The notes beneath the pieces were generated by a model, which was not told the origin of the DNA, did not search any database, and saw only the letters and a program-made list of their open reading frames with translations. Position numbers and translations under genes: made by a program. 64,000 nt of DNA, from the NCBI GenBank assembly GCA_004193285.1, contig SECP01000006.1, forward strand, positions 1 to 64,000, read 5' to 3'. Shown here in pieces: positions 51,288 through 59,953 of the stretch (its first letter is position 1; the number at the start of each line of letters is the position of its first letter). The DNA comes from Myxococcales bacterium (GTDB lineage Bacteria > Myxococcota_A > Polyangia > Polyangiales > Polyangiaceae).

Positions 51288-53084
51288 ATGTATGTCTTGA
51301 GACGACATCTCGCCGCCCTGCTCGCTGCCGCCGCCCTGCTTGCTGCCGTGGCGCCCGCGCGCGCCGCCTGGGTCGAGACGCGACCGACGGCGCACGCGGC
51401 CGTCGTGGACGTGGAGCGCAACGGCACCGCGACCGTCACCCAAGAGCTAGGCATACGGCTCCGTGGCGGGCCGCTCGCGGAGCTCACGGTTGCGGGCGTG
51501 GACGGTGACGCGGAGCCTCTGCCGGACGCCACCGTGATTTGCACCGACGACGCGAAGTTCGGCACGGTGCCGCTGTCGGTGACTCGGGAGCCGGATGGCT
51601 CGCTCAAGCTGAACATCGAACGCGAGCGCGGCCTGCGGACGGGCTCGTACGTGTTCCGCTTCAGCTACCGCACCCACCTGCTGCAGCGCGAGCTGATCCG
51701 GCGCGTCGGCTCGCACGTCGAGCTTCGCTGGGTCGGCCCGCGCCTCGACGATGGCCTCGACTCGGCGCGCGTCACCTTTCGCATTCCCGAAGCCAGCGCC
51801 GCGCCCATGCTGCCGAGCCCCGGCGCGAGCGGCGGCGCCGTCAACGAGCTCGATGAGCTGGGCGGCGTTTTCGTCGGCAACTTGCGACGAGCTCCCGGCA
51901 AGGACGAGCTGGAGATCGTGCGCCCGCACGTGGCGCGTGGTGAGCCGGCGCTTTGGCGCGTGTGGGTCGCCGATTCGGCTTTCGAAGCGTTCTCGGCTGC
52001 GCCCGCGACCAAGACGCAGGCCTTGCTCACGACCCGCGAGCTCGGTGAAGCGCCGCGTGAGCGCCTCGCCTGGCTCAGCGGCGCGCTGCTCGGCGGCCTC
52101 GCCTTCGGAGCACTGCTGCTGGCAAAGTGGCGCGGCTTTTCCGCGGCCGCAGAGCTACGCGGCGCCGAACCGCGCGCGCTCGTCCCGCTCTCGCCAGGGG
52201 TGCGCGCAGCCCTGGGCGGAGTGCTGCTGGCCCTGGCCGTGATCGCCGGTGGTCCTTGGGACGAGCCCACCGGCGTCGGCGTGCTCTTGCTCGGGGCGAT
52301 GGCGTGCGCGGTGCTCCACGCTCGCCCCGGCCGTCCCCAGCCCCGCGGTCCTGGTCAGTGGCTGCCGCTGTCCGAGTCGGACGCCTTCGCGCGGGCCCAT
52401 GCCGCTCTTCCGGGCCGCTACTTGGACGGCACCACGCTTCGCGGGGCGGCGGTGCTGGGCGCGCTGCTCGCGGGCGCGGTGACCTTGCACTTCGTGGAGC
52501 GGCGTACGTCGCCGTACCGCGCGGTCGAGCTGCTCTTGCTCGCCAGCGTGCTCTTGCCCGTGTTCTTGACCGGCAGCGCTCGCGAGCTGCCGCTGCCGCC
52601 GGGCAGCGACGCGCAAGGCCTGCTGCGACGCGTGCTGCACGGGCTGCGGCGCCGCTCGCTGCGCGCGGTGCCGCTCGCGCGGCTGCCCCAGGGTGGGTCC
52701 ACTGCAGACGAGCTACGGCTGCTCGTCCAGGCGCGCGGCGCGCTCTCCGGTTTGATGGCCGTCGAGATCGGCACGGATCACGCGCTGGGCGTGGGCGGTA
52801 TCGTGGCGGAACCGTACGTTCTCCTGCGCGTCCGTGAAGGCTCCCCTTGCGCGGCGGCGTTGCCCGCGCAGCTCTCTTTTCAACGCGGCCGTAAGGTCGA
52901 GGAGCGCGTGGCGGTGCTGCGGCCCAAGCTGCCCACCGTCGCGGAGACAGTGTCGCTCGTGAGCGAGCTTTGCGACTTGCTCACTCAGCCGGCCGCGCCA
53001 CCCACGAGCGCGCGCAGCTCCGCGGGCAAGGCGGCTTCGGCGCGGAAGCCGGCGCGACGCGCGTCGCCCGCCCACGCGATGTAA
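51288..53084 (+). CDS. Exported membrane protein with DUF2207-like layout
   Basis: This 598-aa protein starts at the ATG at 51288. It has a signal peptide (LAALLAAAALLAAVAPARAA), an N-terminal beta-rich extracytoplasmic domain (about 30-245; VDVERNGTATVTQELGIRL, SYVFRFSYRTH), then hydrophobic helices near 260-285, 308-330, 333-345 and two more about 390-440. A cytoplasmic C-terminal portion follows. This layout resembles DUF2207 proteins, but the match is loose. Its last 100 bp overlap the convergent pseudouridine synthase gene, so the final Ser/Ala/Arg-rich 30 residues may be frame read-through rather than selected protein. Confidence 0.68.
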   Translation: MYVLRRHLAALLAAAALLAAVAPARAAWVETRPTAHAAVVDVERNGTATVTQELGIRLRGGPLAELTVAGVDGDAEPLPDATVICTDDAKFGTVPLSVTREPDGSLKLNIERERGLRTGSYVFRFSYRTHLLQRELIRRVGSHVELRWVGPRLDDGLDSARVTFRIPEASAAPMLPSPGASGGAVNELDELGGVFVGNLRRAPGKDELEIVRPHVARGEPALWRVWVADSAFEAFSAAPATKTQALLTTRELGEAPRERLAWLSGALLGGLAFGALLLAKWRGFSAAAELRGAEPRALVPLSPGVRAALGGVLLALAVIAGGPWDEPTGVGVLLLGAMACAVLHARPGRPQPRGPGQWLPLSESDAFARAHAALPGRYLDGTTLRGAAVLGALLAGAVTLHFVERRTSPYRAVELLLLASVLLPVFLTGSARELPLPPGSDAQGLLRRVLHGLRRRSLRAVPLARLPQGGSTADELRLLVQARGALSGLMAVEIGTDHALGVGGIVAEPYVLLRVREGSPCAAALPAQLSFQRGRKVEERVAVLRPKLPTVAETVSLVSELCDLLTQPAAPPTSARSSAGKAASARKPARRASPAHAM

Positions 53085-53938
53085 CTGCCGTGGAGCGCGT
53101 GGCGCGCGAGTAGCTCCGGCGCGGGTGGCCCGCCGTAGAGCGCGTCACCGGCGATCGGAAAGCCGATGTGAGCCAGGTGGGCGCGGATCTGATGGCGGAA
53201 CGCGCGCTCCACGCTGAGCTCGACCAAGGTGAAGCGCGCTCCTCGCTCCAGCGCGCGGTAACGAGTGACGCACGCCTTGGAGTAGCCTTCGGGGGGCTCG
53301 AGGAAGGCGCGCACCCGGCGCGGATCCGCGCTGTCCGGGCCGAGCACGGTTTCGATGATGCCCGCTTGCGGCACGCCGTTCAGGGTTACGGCGAGGTAGC
53401 GCTTCTCGAAGCCGTGAGATTCGAAGGCGGCGCGCGCCGCTCGAAACGCCTCCTCGCTCCTCGCCGCCAGCACGACGCCGGACGTCTCCGTGTCCAGCCG
53501 GTGCACGAGCCCGGGCTCGCGCGGTCGAAAGCCCACCCCGAGCAGCTCCGGGTAGCGCGCGAGGAGCGCCGCCGCGAGGGAGCGGTTCTGGGTACGCGCC
53601 AGCGGCGCGGTGGGAAGGCCCGCCGGTTTATCGGCGATCACGTAGTCTGCGGATTCGAACAGCACCTGAAGCGGAATCGAGGCGTCGGGCGCGATGGGAG
53701 CGCTCGGCGCGTCCACCGCGAGCTCCTGGCCACGCTGCACGCGCTCGCCCTTCTTCAGCCGCTTGCCGTCGGCCCGCACTCGCCCGTCTTCGAAGAGCTG
53801 CCGGACCTCCTGGCGCGAAAATCCAGGGAAGGTCTTGAGCACCGCGTCGTCGGCGCGGCGCTCGTGCAGCTCCGCGCTCACGCGCCCGCGGAGCTCTTCA
53901 GAACCGGCCAAAGACGCCCGCTTCCATGCGGGTGCCAT
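52985..53938 (-). CDS. RluA-family pseudouridine synthase
   Basis: This protein of about 317 residues starts at the ATG at 53938; a GTG at 53881 would avoid overlap with the upstream gene and is equally reasonable. An S4 RNA-binding domain (FPGFSRQEVRQLFEDGRVRA) is followed by the RluA catalytic core: VIADKPAGLPTAP, GLVHRLDTETSGVVLAARSE with the catalytic Asp, and VELSVERAFRHQIRAHLAHI, HPGFP-like IGFPIAGDALYGG. The family isomerises uridines in 23S rRNA or tRNA. The exact target is unknown. Cytoplasmic. Confidence 0.92.
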   Translation of the reverse strand: MAPAWKRASLAGSEELRGRVSAELHERRADDAVLKTFPGFSRQEVRQLFEDGRVRADGKRLKKGERVQRGQELAVDAPSAPIAPDASIPLQVLFESADYVIADKPAGLPTAPLARTQNRSLAAALLARYPELLGVGFRPREPGLVHRLDTETSGVVLAARSEEAFRAARAAFESHGFEKRYLAVTLNGVPQAGIIETVLGPDSADPRRVRAFLEPPEGYSKACVTRYRALERGARFTLVELSVERAFRHQIRAHLAHIGFPIAGDALYGGPPAPELLARHALHGSYIAWAGDARRAGFRAEAALPAELRALVGGAAG

Positions 53939-55223
53939 GCGCTTCGGGCGTGGCAAACGCGTAGGGCAAGGCGGGCAGGCTCGCGCGGCTCGCTCCGCCG
54001 TCCGCCTTGCGCGTCGACCACCAGCCGATGCCGGCGCCGAGCACGGTGCCCGCGAAGATGCTGCCGAGCCAAGCGCGGGTGCGCGGCTTGCTCTCTTCTT
54101 CGTCCACGAGCAAGAGCGGGCTCCCCGCGGCCGCGCCGGTGAGCGCGCCGAGCGTCGCCCCGAGATCGACCAGCAGAACGCGCGAAGCTTTCAGGTCCAG
54201 CTGGGTCGCGATGACGCCAGCGCCGACGGTGCCGATCGCAGCGCCGTAGCCCATGCCGCCGATGGGCGTGTGGCTCGTCTTGCCATCGATGAACAGCTGC
54301 GTGAGGCCACCGAGCCCCATGCCGATCGCGCCGCCGCTGTGCGCCAGCGCGGCGTCCCCATCCGTCACGCTGGTGAGGCTCATGCTGGCCACGGCGAGGG
54401 CGACGCCGCCCGTCCCTGCGACCACCCCGTAGACGTAGCGGTCCTTTTTGGGCACGTCGTGGTGCGCAGCGAGCAAAAGGCCTGCGCTGGTAGGCCACCA
54501 CAGCCCCGCCGCCAGGTACCAGGCCCCGCCCACGGTCACGTCCCATTCGTCGGCGACGAGCATGGAAGCGCCGAGCCCGACGCCGGTGCCCAAGGCCACC
54601 AGGGGGTAGACCAGCCGCTCGTCGGAAGAGCCGCTGGCGGCTTGAATCGAGTAGCCGACGTAGCCCCCGAACACCGCCGCGTTCAGCGCCAGCACGGCGC
54701 GGCCGGAGGAGCGCGGCTCGCTCGCGTCGGCCACGACCGCGCCCGGCGCTTCCCCGGGACCTCGCTCGAGCGGCGCGGGCGCGCTGCAGGGCTGCATCAG
54801 ATCGCGCATCATCACCGCGACCCGCACGTCCAGGTCCTCCGGAGACGAGAGCTCGCTCCGCGTGAGCAAGACGCGCGTGCCAGGGCGCACGGCGGTGATG
54901 CGGATCCGCAGCCCGCGCGGCCGTCTTTCTAGCGTCGGCAGCACGACCCAGGAGTCCCGGGCGTGCTTCACCAAGCTCGAGTCGCCCGGCACCTCACGAA
55001 TGCCGCGAGGCTCGAGCGACAGCGTGAGACCCAAGTCCTGCACCGCCTCCGACACGAGCTGGTCCAGATGCGGCAGCAGAGTAGCCACTCCGGCGTCGGT
55101 GGCGCTCTCCGCGGCGGGTGCGGCCGGGAGCGCGACGACGTCCGTAGGACCAGCGTGCGCGGCAGCGGTGCCGAGTAGCACCGGGAGCGCGAGCACGAGC
55201 GCACGAGCCGCGCGGCGCGCCAT
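53898..55223 (-). CDS. Exported protein with C-terminal hydrophobic, glycine-rich region
   Basis: This 441-aa protein starts at the ATG at 55223. A signal peptide (RALVLALPVLLGTAAAHAG) is followed by a soluble domain (about 45-140; LTLSLEPRGIREVPGDSS, SWVVLPTLERRPRGLRIRI). The remaining 270 residues contain about eight Gly-rich hydrophobic segments (VLALNAAVFGGYVGYSIQA, AIGTVGAGVIATQLDL). The segments may be membrane helices or an outer-membrane-associated fold; I cannot tell. It belongs to a leftward run with the beta-barrel protein 4 bp upstream, suggesting a shared envelope role. Confidence 0.7.
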   Translation of the reverse strand: MARRAARALVLALPVLLGTAAAHAGPTDVVALPAAPAAESATDAGVATLLPHLDQLVSEAVQDLGLTLSLEPRGIREVPGDSSLVKHARDSWVVLPTLERRPRGLRIRITAVRPGTRVLLTRSELSSPEDLDVRVAVMMRDLMQPCSAPAPLERGPGEAPGAVVADASEPRSSGRAVLALNAAVFGGYVGYSIQAASGSSDERLVYPLVALGTGVGLGASMLVADEWDVTVGGAWYLAAGLWWPTSAGLLLAAHHDVPKKDRYVYGVVAGTGGVALAVASMSLTSVTDGDAALAHSGGAIGMGLGGLTQLFIDGKTSHTPIGGMGYGAAIGTVGAGVIATQLDLKASRVLLVDLGATLGALTGAAAGSPLLLVDEEESKPRTRAWLGSIFAGTVLGAGIGWWSTRKADGGASRASLPALPYAFATPEAHGTRMEAGVFGRF

Positions 55224-55226
55224 GAT

Positions 55227-56768
55227 TCAGAACATCACGGTCGCGTTGATCCAGGCGTCGAACGCGCTGGCTCCGCTGACCTTGAAGCGATGCCCGGGGT
55301 CGTTGATGGACTTGCGGTAGTTGGGGTTGGGGATGCCGCTGGGCCCGTCTCCGCTACCGTCCGCCTTGGGCGCCTTGCAGGGGCCGGCCTTGCTCAGGTC
55401 GCTCGCGAAGTCTGGATTGCAGGCTTGATCGAAAGTCAGGAAGTGCGACTGCAGGATGGTGTAGCCGCCACCGACGTTGAACTTCACGAACTCACCGACT
55501 TGCCAGTTCACGCTGCCGGAGAGTGTGTACACCCCGTGCTGCTGCACGTCCGTCAGGCCGGTGAAGTAGACGCGCTGCGAGTTGGGGTTCACGACCGAGC
55601 CGTTGGGGCTCGCCTGATACTCCGCGAAGTTCGGGTAGCGCAGGGTGGCGGCGTCCGAAGTGCCGAGCGCGTCGAACAGCTCCGAGTAGTCCCGCCCTTC
55701 CGACACGTAGGTGCCGGTGAAGCGGAAGTCGAAGGCGAGGCGCTGGAATTGCTCGCGGATCTCGTAGGGGATGACGTTCAAGCCGAAGATCATCGTCCCC
55801 CGCAGAGGCGGATGGTTGACGAGCGAGCCCTTCAAGTCCGTGCTGCCGTAGTCGCTACTGTCGTTTTGAAACTCGAATAGGGCGCGAAAACCGCCGTAGG
55901 GCTCGATGTACTTCACGCGCCGCGAAATCATCGTGTGCAGCTCGAGGCCCGTCGTGCCTCGGCTCACGCCCGCCTTACGGCCGCCGCTGAACGAGCCCTC
56001 CAGCGAGCCGCCGTCCACTCGCGGGGCCGGGTACTCGCCGCCAACGCCGTTGCGGTTGACGTCGGACGGGTGAGCGCAAGACTGCTGGCTGGCGGAAGGG
56101 TCCAGCATGCTGTTCGGGTTGAGCCCGGACGGGTTCTTGTTGCACGCGTGCATCGGCTCGCTCACCGAGAAGCGGCCTTCGATCCCAATCATCCAAGTGG
56201 GCTTCGTGCTGTCGCGCGCCTGGTTCATCGGTGCGGCGTCGATACCCATGGCCAAGTACTCGATGCCGCTTCGGGTCGGTGACTTGAACGGCAGCGAGAA
56301 GAGCTGCTCCCCCGGAGCGCCGGCGAGGGCGTAGGCCTGGTTACTCTCGCTTCCGGCCAGGCCCTTCAGCTCGCGGTCGTCCGAAAGGACGACCGGCATG
56401 CGGATGACGAGGGCGAGGTCCTTGTAGAGCCCGATATCCGCTCGGGTATTGAGCCGGCTGACGCGCTCCGAGTAGTGAGCGACGTTCAAGTTGGCGCGCG
56501 AGTAGCCGCCGTCGTTGAAGCCTGGGTCCGTTAGCGAAGATTCGCGCAAGATGTCCGCGCTCTTCCACGTGCTCTGGTAGCCCAGGGAGAGGTGCAGATC
56601 GAACAGGTCGTCGTCGTCGAAGGCGTCCACCACCTGCACGACCTCCGAGGGCTCGCGGAGGACGGACGGCTCACTGACTTTTCGGGGCTCTTCCGCGTGC
56701 GCGAGCGAGGTCAAGAGCAGCCCCGCCAGAGGCAGGGTAGAGCACGTTTTCAGGGTCGAGCGCCTCAT
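55227..56768 (-). CDS. Predicted outer membrane beta-barrel protein
   Basis: This 513-aa protein starts at the ATG at 56768. It has a signal peptide (LPLAGLLLTSLAHAEE), many alternating amphipathic strands (LFDLHLSLGYQSTWKSADI, LAFDFRFTGTYVSEGRDY, YTLSGSVNWQVGEFVKFNVG) and a C-terminal Phe after AFDAWINATVMF, the typical signal for beta-barrel insertion. No TonB box or plug domain is seen, so it is not a TonB receptor. Four cysteines lie in the loops. It is followed after 3 bp by the exported protein at 53898-55223. Role unknown. Confidence 0.78.
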   Translation of the reverse strand: MRRSTLKTCSTLPLAGLLLTSLAHAEEPRKVSEPSVLREPSEVVQVVDAFDDDDLFDLHLSLGYQSTWKSADILRESSLTDPGFNDGGYSRANLNVAHYSERVSRLNTRADIGLYKDLALVIRMPVVLSDDRELKGLAGSESNQAYALAGAPGEQLFSLPFKSPTRSGIEYLAMGIDAAPMNQARDSTKPTWMIGIEGRFSVSEPMHACNKNPSGLNPNSMLDPSASQQSCAHPSDVNRNGVGGEYPAPRVDGGSLEGSFSGGRKAGVSRGTTGLELHTMISRRVKYIEPYGGFRALFEFQNDSSDYGSTDLKGSLVNHPPLRGTMIFGLNVIPYEIREQFQRLAFDFRFTGTYVSEGRDYSELFDALGTSDAATLRYPNFAEYQASPNGSVVNPNSQRVYFTGLTDVQQHGVYTLSGSVNWQVGEFVKFNVGGGYTILQSHFLTFDQACNPDFASDLSKAGPCKAPKADGSGDGPSGIPNPNYRKSINDPGHRFKVSGASAFDAWINATVMF

Positions 56769-56846
56769 CCTGGGACCTCGGGCGAGACACACGCGCCCGT
56801 TTCAGCGGACGCTAGCGGCGCGGCCCGCAAACTGTCAACGGATCGG

Positions 56847-57755
56847 TCACTTTTCCGGGGGCTTTGCGCGCAGCGGGCGCGGCACCGTCTCCCACAAGCC
56901 TTCCCACCGCGCGGCGTCGGCCCAAAGCCCGGCGCTCTGCGCGGGGTCGGCCAAGAGCCCGATGGCGGCGGCGGCGATGGTGCATGTCGAGCGCGCGGCG
57001 CGGCGCGCCTTCACGTGAGCGCTGGCTCGCTCTCCCAGCGACTCGGGCGCGGACTTGTCACCCACCTTGCGACCCGTAGCGACCGCTTGCTCCGCCGCAG
57101 CCTGGCAGCGCGCCATGAGCGCGACCGGATCCGGATTGCCGAGGGGGATGCTGAGCGTCTCCTTTGCTCCGAGCGGGCTCTTCAGCGGCGTGGCCGACGC
57201 GGAGTCCAGCTCGAGCTGCCCGGCTCGGACCGCCAGGCTCAGCTTTTTGTCGGACAACACCAGCTTGAAGTCAGCGTCCCCGTAGCGAACCCCGGCGACC
57301 GGGGTAGCGATGAGCACCTCCGCGCCAGGCCGCGCGCCCATACCGGCGCCGGCCTGAACGCTGCCGCGAGTGAGCAGCAATTGCTCCCGCCCCTTTCGGC
57401 ACGCGCGAAACAGGGCCGGCCCCGACACCGACAGCTCGCGACCGGTGCTGGTGTGCTTGAGGGTGAGGCTCGCGCCATCAGCGAGCGTTACCCACTCCGC
57501 GCCGTCTAGCTCCTGCCCCGAGGCGAGCGGCCCTTCCCCCAGCTTGGCGTCCCCCACCACGCGCAGCGCGCGGCAAGTGGCGGCCGCAGGCGCGGGCGGC
57601 TCTCCGGAGCTCCCACTCGGACTCGGGCTCGGGCTGGAGCTCGGGAGCGAAAGGCTGGCAAGGGCGCTGGCAAGGGCGCTCGGCGCCGGCGCGGCGCCTT
57701 GCCCCTTGCTGCACGCCGCGAGCGCCGCCAAGCCTACGACGAGCGCGAGCTTCAT
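56847..57755 (-). CDS. FecR-domain-like lipoprotein
   Basis: This 302-aa protein starts at the ATG at 57755, whose first bases overlap the stop of the phosphatase gene (ATGA). The lipobox is VGLAALAAC (Cys15), then a Ser/Pro spacer (about 35-55). The beta-rich FecR-like domain shows WVTLADGASLTLKHTSTGRE, LLLTRGSVQAGAGMGARPGA and VLIATPVAGVRYGDADFKLV, followed by a helical end. Coupling to a PP2C phosphatase with a cyclic-nucleotide domain suggests a signalling link between envelope and cytoplasm, which is inference. A longer in-frame extension upstream is antisense-like shadow and not accepted. Confidence 0.78.
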   Translation of the reverse strand: MKLALVVGLAALAACSKGQGAAPAPSALASALASLSLPSSSPSPSPSGSSGEPPAPAAATCRALRVVGDAKLGEGPLASGQELDGAEWVTLADGASLTLKHTSTGRELSVSGPALFRACRKGREQLLLTRGSVQAGAGMGARPGAEVLIATPVAGVRYGDADFKLVLSDKKLSLAVRAGQLELDSASATPLKSPLGAKETLSIPLGNPDPVALMARCQAAAEQAVATGRKVGDKSAPESLGERASAHVKARRAARSTCTIAAAAIGLLADPAQSAGLWADAARWEGLWETVPRPLRAKPPEK

Positions 57756-59107
57756 TCGGCGCGCCGAGAAGGGGGCGGCGGCGGGATGACGAGGGTCTTG
57801 CGATCTTCGTCTTCGTCCTCGGCGAAGATTTCGCCGGTGATGTCCTCGGCGGCGAGCTCCTCTTTGGCGGCGCCGAGCTCGCGTGTCGTTTCCGCCAGGC
57901 GATCTGCGAGCACGCCCGTAAACTGCCAGAGCAGCTTGACCGCGAGTTGGTGCTCTTTGCGAAGGATCTCGAAGAACTCCTGACGCCGAATCACCATCAG
58001 CTCCGTCACCGCGTCGGCGGTGACGGTAGCGGAGCGCGGCTGGCTGCGCACGAGCGCCATCTCCCCCACGTGCGCGCCGGGGGGTAGGGTCGCTACGTCC
58101 GCCCCGTTGCGGGTCACGCTGAGCTGACCGGAGAGGACGATGAAGAGCTCCTCGCCCTTCTCCCCTTCCGTGATCACGACCTCGCCCGGCTTGTAGGTGA
58201 TGACGTCCGTCACCTGGAGCACTCGCAAGATCTCGCGGTCGTTGAGGGGCCGAAAGAGCGGCATGCGAGCCAAAATCTCGCGCTTGAGCTGCAGCTTTTT
58301 GGCGCGGTTCTCGTCGCGGTCCGAGGCGTCCCCCACCGTGACCACGACGGAGGTGATGTTGTCCTTGCCGCCATGCTCGTTGGCCCAGTCGATGAGCTGG
58401 CGAACGACGATGTCCTGATCCGGCTGGGCCAAGAAGCGGCCGAGCTGCTCCGGCTCTTCCTCGAAGTAGCCGGAAAGCCCGTCCGAGCAGAGCAGGAAGC
58501 GGTCGCCCTGGAGCAAGTCCACGACCAAGGTGTCCGGCTCCACGTGCTCGTAGACGCCGATGGCGCGAGTGATGGCGCTCTTCTGCGCGAGCTGCTCGAC
58601 CTGCTCGCGCGGCATCTTCTTGCGCTTGATGAGCTCGTTGTAAACGGTATGGTCTTCGGTGATTTGCTCGAGCACGCCGTCTCGCAGCAGGTAGATGCGG
58701 CTGTCCCCTACGTAGATGATGAAGGCCTGGTTGCCGACGATGAGCAGCGCCACCAGGGTGGTGCCCATGCCGCGTTTTTTGGCGTCCTTCGCCGCTTCGC
58801 TGTGTACCTTGCTGGAGGCGCGGTTCACCGCGAACTCGAGCATGTTCAAGATGTCCCGCTTGCTGACCTTCGCTCCCCCCGACGCGCCCTCTGCGTAGTC
58901 GCGGAGCAAGTCCGCCTCCCGACGGATCTCGTCGTGCAGCACGCGCACGGCGAGCGCGCTGGCGACCTCGCCCGCGGCGTGCCCGCCCATGCCGTCGCAG
59001 ACGACGAACAGCCCGAGTTTTTTGTCGACGAGGTAGTTGTCCTCGTTGTGCTCGCGCGTGCGGCCTACGTCCGTCAACGCGCCGAACTGGATCTCCAGAC
59101 TGCTCAT
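57752..59107 (-). CDS. PP2C protein phosphatase fused to a cyclic nucleotide-binding domain
   Basis: This protein of about 451 residues starts at the ATG at 59107 (59110 also ATG). The PP2C domain (about 1-250) has the metal-binding motifs REHNEDNYLVDKKLGLFVVC, DGMGGHAAGE, GTTLVALLIVGNQAFIIYVG, GDSRIYLLRDG, LLCSDGLSGYFEE and GKDNITSVVVTVG. A cyclic nucleotide-binding (Crp-like) domain (about 280-405) follows with GEVVITEGEKGEELFIVLSG and GEMALVRSQPRSATV, whose Arg in the PRSA-like pocket would bind the phosphate. The tail is acidic, then Pro-rich. It would dephosphorylate Ser/Thr in partner proteins under cAMP/cGMP-type control. Confidence 0.93.
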   Translation of the reverse strand: MSSLEIQFGALTDVGRTREHNEDNYLVDKKLGLFVVCDGMGGHAAGEVASALAVRVLHDEIRREADLLRDYAEGASGGAKVSKRDILNMLEFAVNRASSKVHSEAAKDAKKRGMGTTLVALLIVGNQAFIIYVGDSRIYLLRDGVLEQITEDHTVYNELIKRKKMPREQVEQLAQKSAITRAIGVYEHVEPDTLVVDLLQGDRFLLCSDGLSGYFEEEPEQLGRFLAQPDQDIVVRQLIDWANEHGGKDNITSVVVTVGDASDRDENRAKKLQLKREILARMPLFRPLNDREILRVLQVTDVITYKPGEVVITEGEKGEELFIVLSGQLSVTRNGADVATLPPGAHVGEMALVRSQPRSATVTADAVTELMVIRRQEFFEILRKEHQLAVKLLWQFTGVLADRLAETTRELGAAKEELAAEDITGEIFAEDEDEDRKTLVIPPPPPSRRAE

Positions 59108-59188
59108 CACTCGCCGCAGGATAGCCCAGCGGCTCGGGCTTCGGAAAGAGGGGTACGGAGCGCACCCACATCGTCGCTTGTCGGAGAT

Positions 59189-59902
59189 TCACGCGTCGGC
59201 TCGAGCGTCCAGCACCGACCGGGCGCCCTGGCGAGCCACGACGACGTGATCCAACAGGGGGATGCCAATCAGCTCCGCGCACTTGGCGACGTGCTTCGTC
59301 ATCTCCACGTCGTCCGGGCTCGGCTCCGGATCCCCGCTGGGGTGATTGTGGATCAGGAGGATGGCGGCAGCGCCATTCTTCACTGCGGGTGCGAGCACGT
59401 CCCTCGCGGTCAAGGCGCACCCGTGCAGCCCACCTTGCGCGACGCGCACACTCGCCTTGAGCCCGCTCCGCCCGTCCAGGCACAGCAGCCACACTTCTTC
59501 ATGGTCGAGAGCGGCGAGGCGCGGGCGAGCCCAATCCGCGGCGGCCTCGAAGCTGTCGATGAGCTGCCGACGCTCGGCCAGGCTCCGAATCAGCACGCGC
59601 TGCCCCAGCTCGAGCGCTGCCGCGAGCCGCGCCGCCTTCACCGGCCCTACCCCGGGGTGCACCGCGAAAGCGTGCGGCCCCAGCCGCGCGATGCCCTCGA
59701 TTCCTCCCGCAGCCTCGAGCAACGCGAGGGCGACGTGCTCGACCGAGCTCCCCGTCGTCCCGGTGCCGAGGAGGAGCGAAACGAGCTCCGCGTCTCCCAA
59801 ATCCTGCACTCCGCTTTGTAGCGCCCGTTCTCTGATCGCCGGCACGTTGGTTGTCTCCCTCGGGGAGCTGCGGCTGCATCCGCCGTACCAGCTTCGAATC
59901 AC
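59189..59902 (-). CDS. radC: RadC family protein (JAB1/MPN domain)
   Basis: This 237-aa protein starts at a GTG at 59902; a GTG at 59845 is an alternative. The N-terminal UPF0758 helices (GDAELVSLLLGTGT, HPGVGPVKAARLAAALEL) with a helix-hairpin-helix-like element are followed by the JAB/MPN metalloprotease-like domain: HEEVWLLCLDGRSG with the Glu, and LLIHNHPSGDPEPSPDDVEM with the JAMM zinc ligands. RadC is named for DNA repair, but the E. coli assignment was disputed and the true activity is unclear. Cytoplasmic. Confidence 0.92.
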   Translation of the reverse strand: MIRSWYGGCSRSSPRETTNVPAIRERALQSGVQDLGDAELVSLLLGTGTTGSSVEHVALALLEAAGGIEGIARLGPHAFAVHPGVGPVKAARLAAALELGQRVLIRSLAERRQLIDSFEAAADWARPRLAALDHEEVWLLCLDGRSGLKASVRVAQGGLHGCALTARDVLAPAVKNGAAAILLIHNHPSGDPEPSPDDVEMTKHVAKCAELIGIPLLDHVVVARQGARSVLDARADA

Positions 59903-59953
59903 GCGAGAACGGGCAGGTTTACCGCGGCCGCCAGTGAGGCCGGCGGCCGCCCG

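Noticed and set aside
54001..54250. Small plus-strand frames inside the minus-strand envelope gene
   Set aside because: Composition is that of an antisense shadow and there is no ribosome binding site.
57756..59492. Upstream in-frame extension of the FecR-like lipoprotein gene, giving an 881-residue frame
   Set aside because: It runs in another frame of the phosphatase gene, is extremely Arg/Gly/Ala-rich without domain signals, and the lipoprotein signal peptide starts cleanly at 57755.
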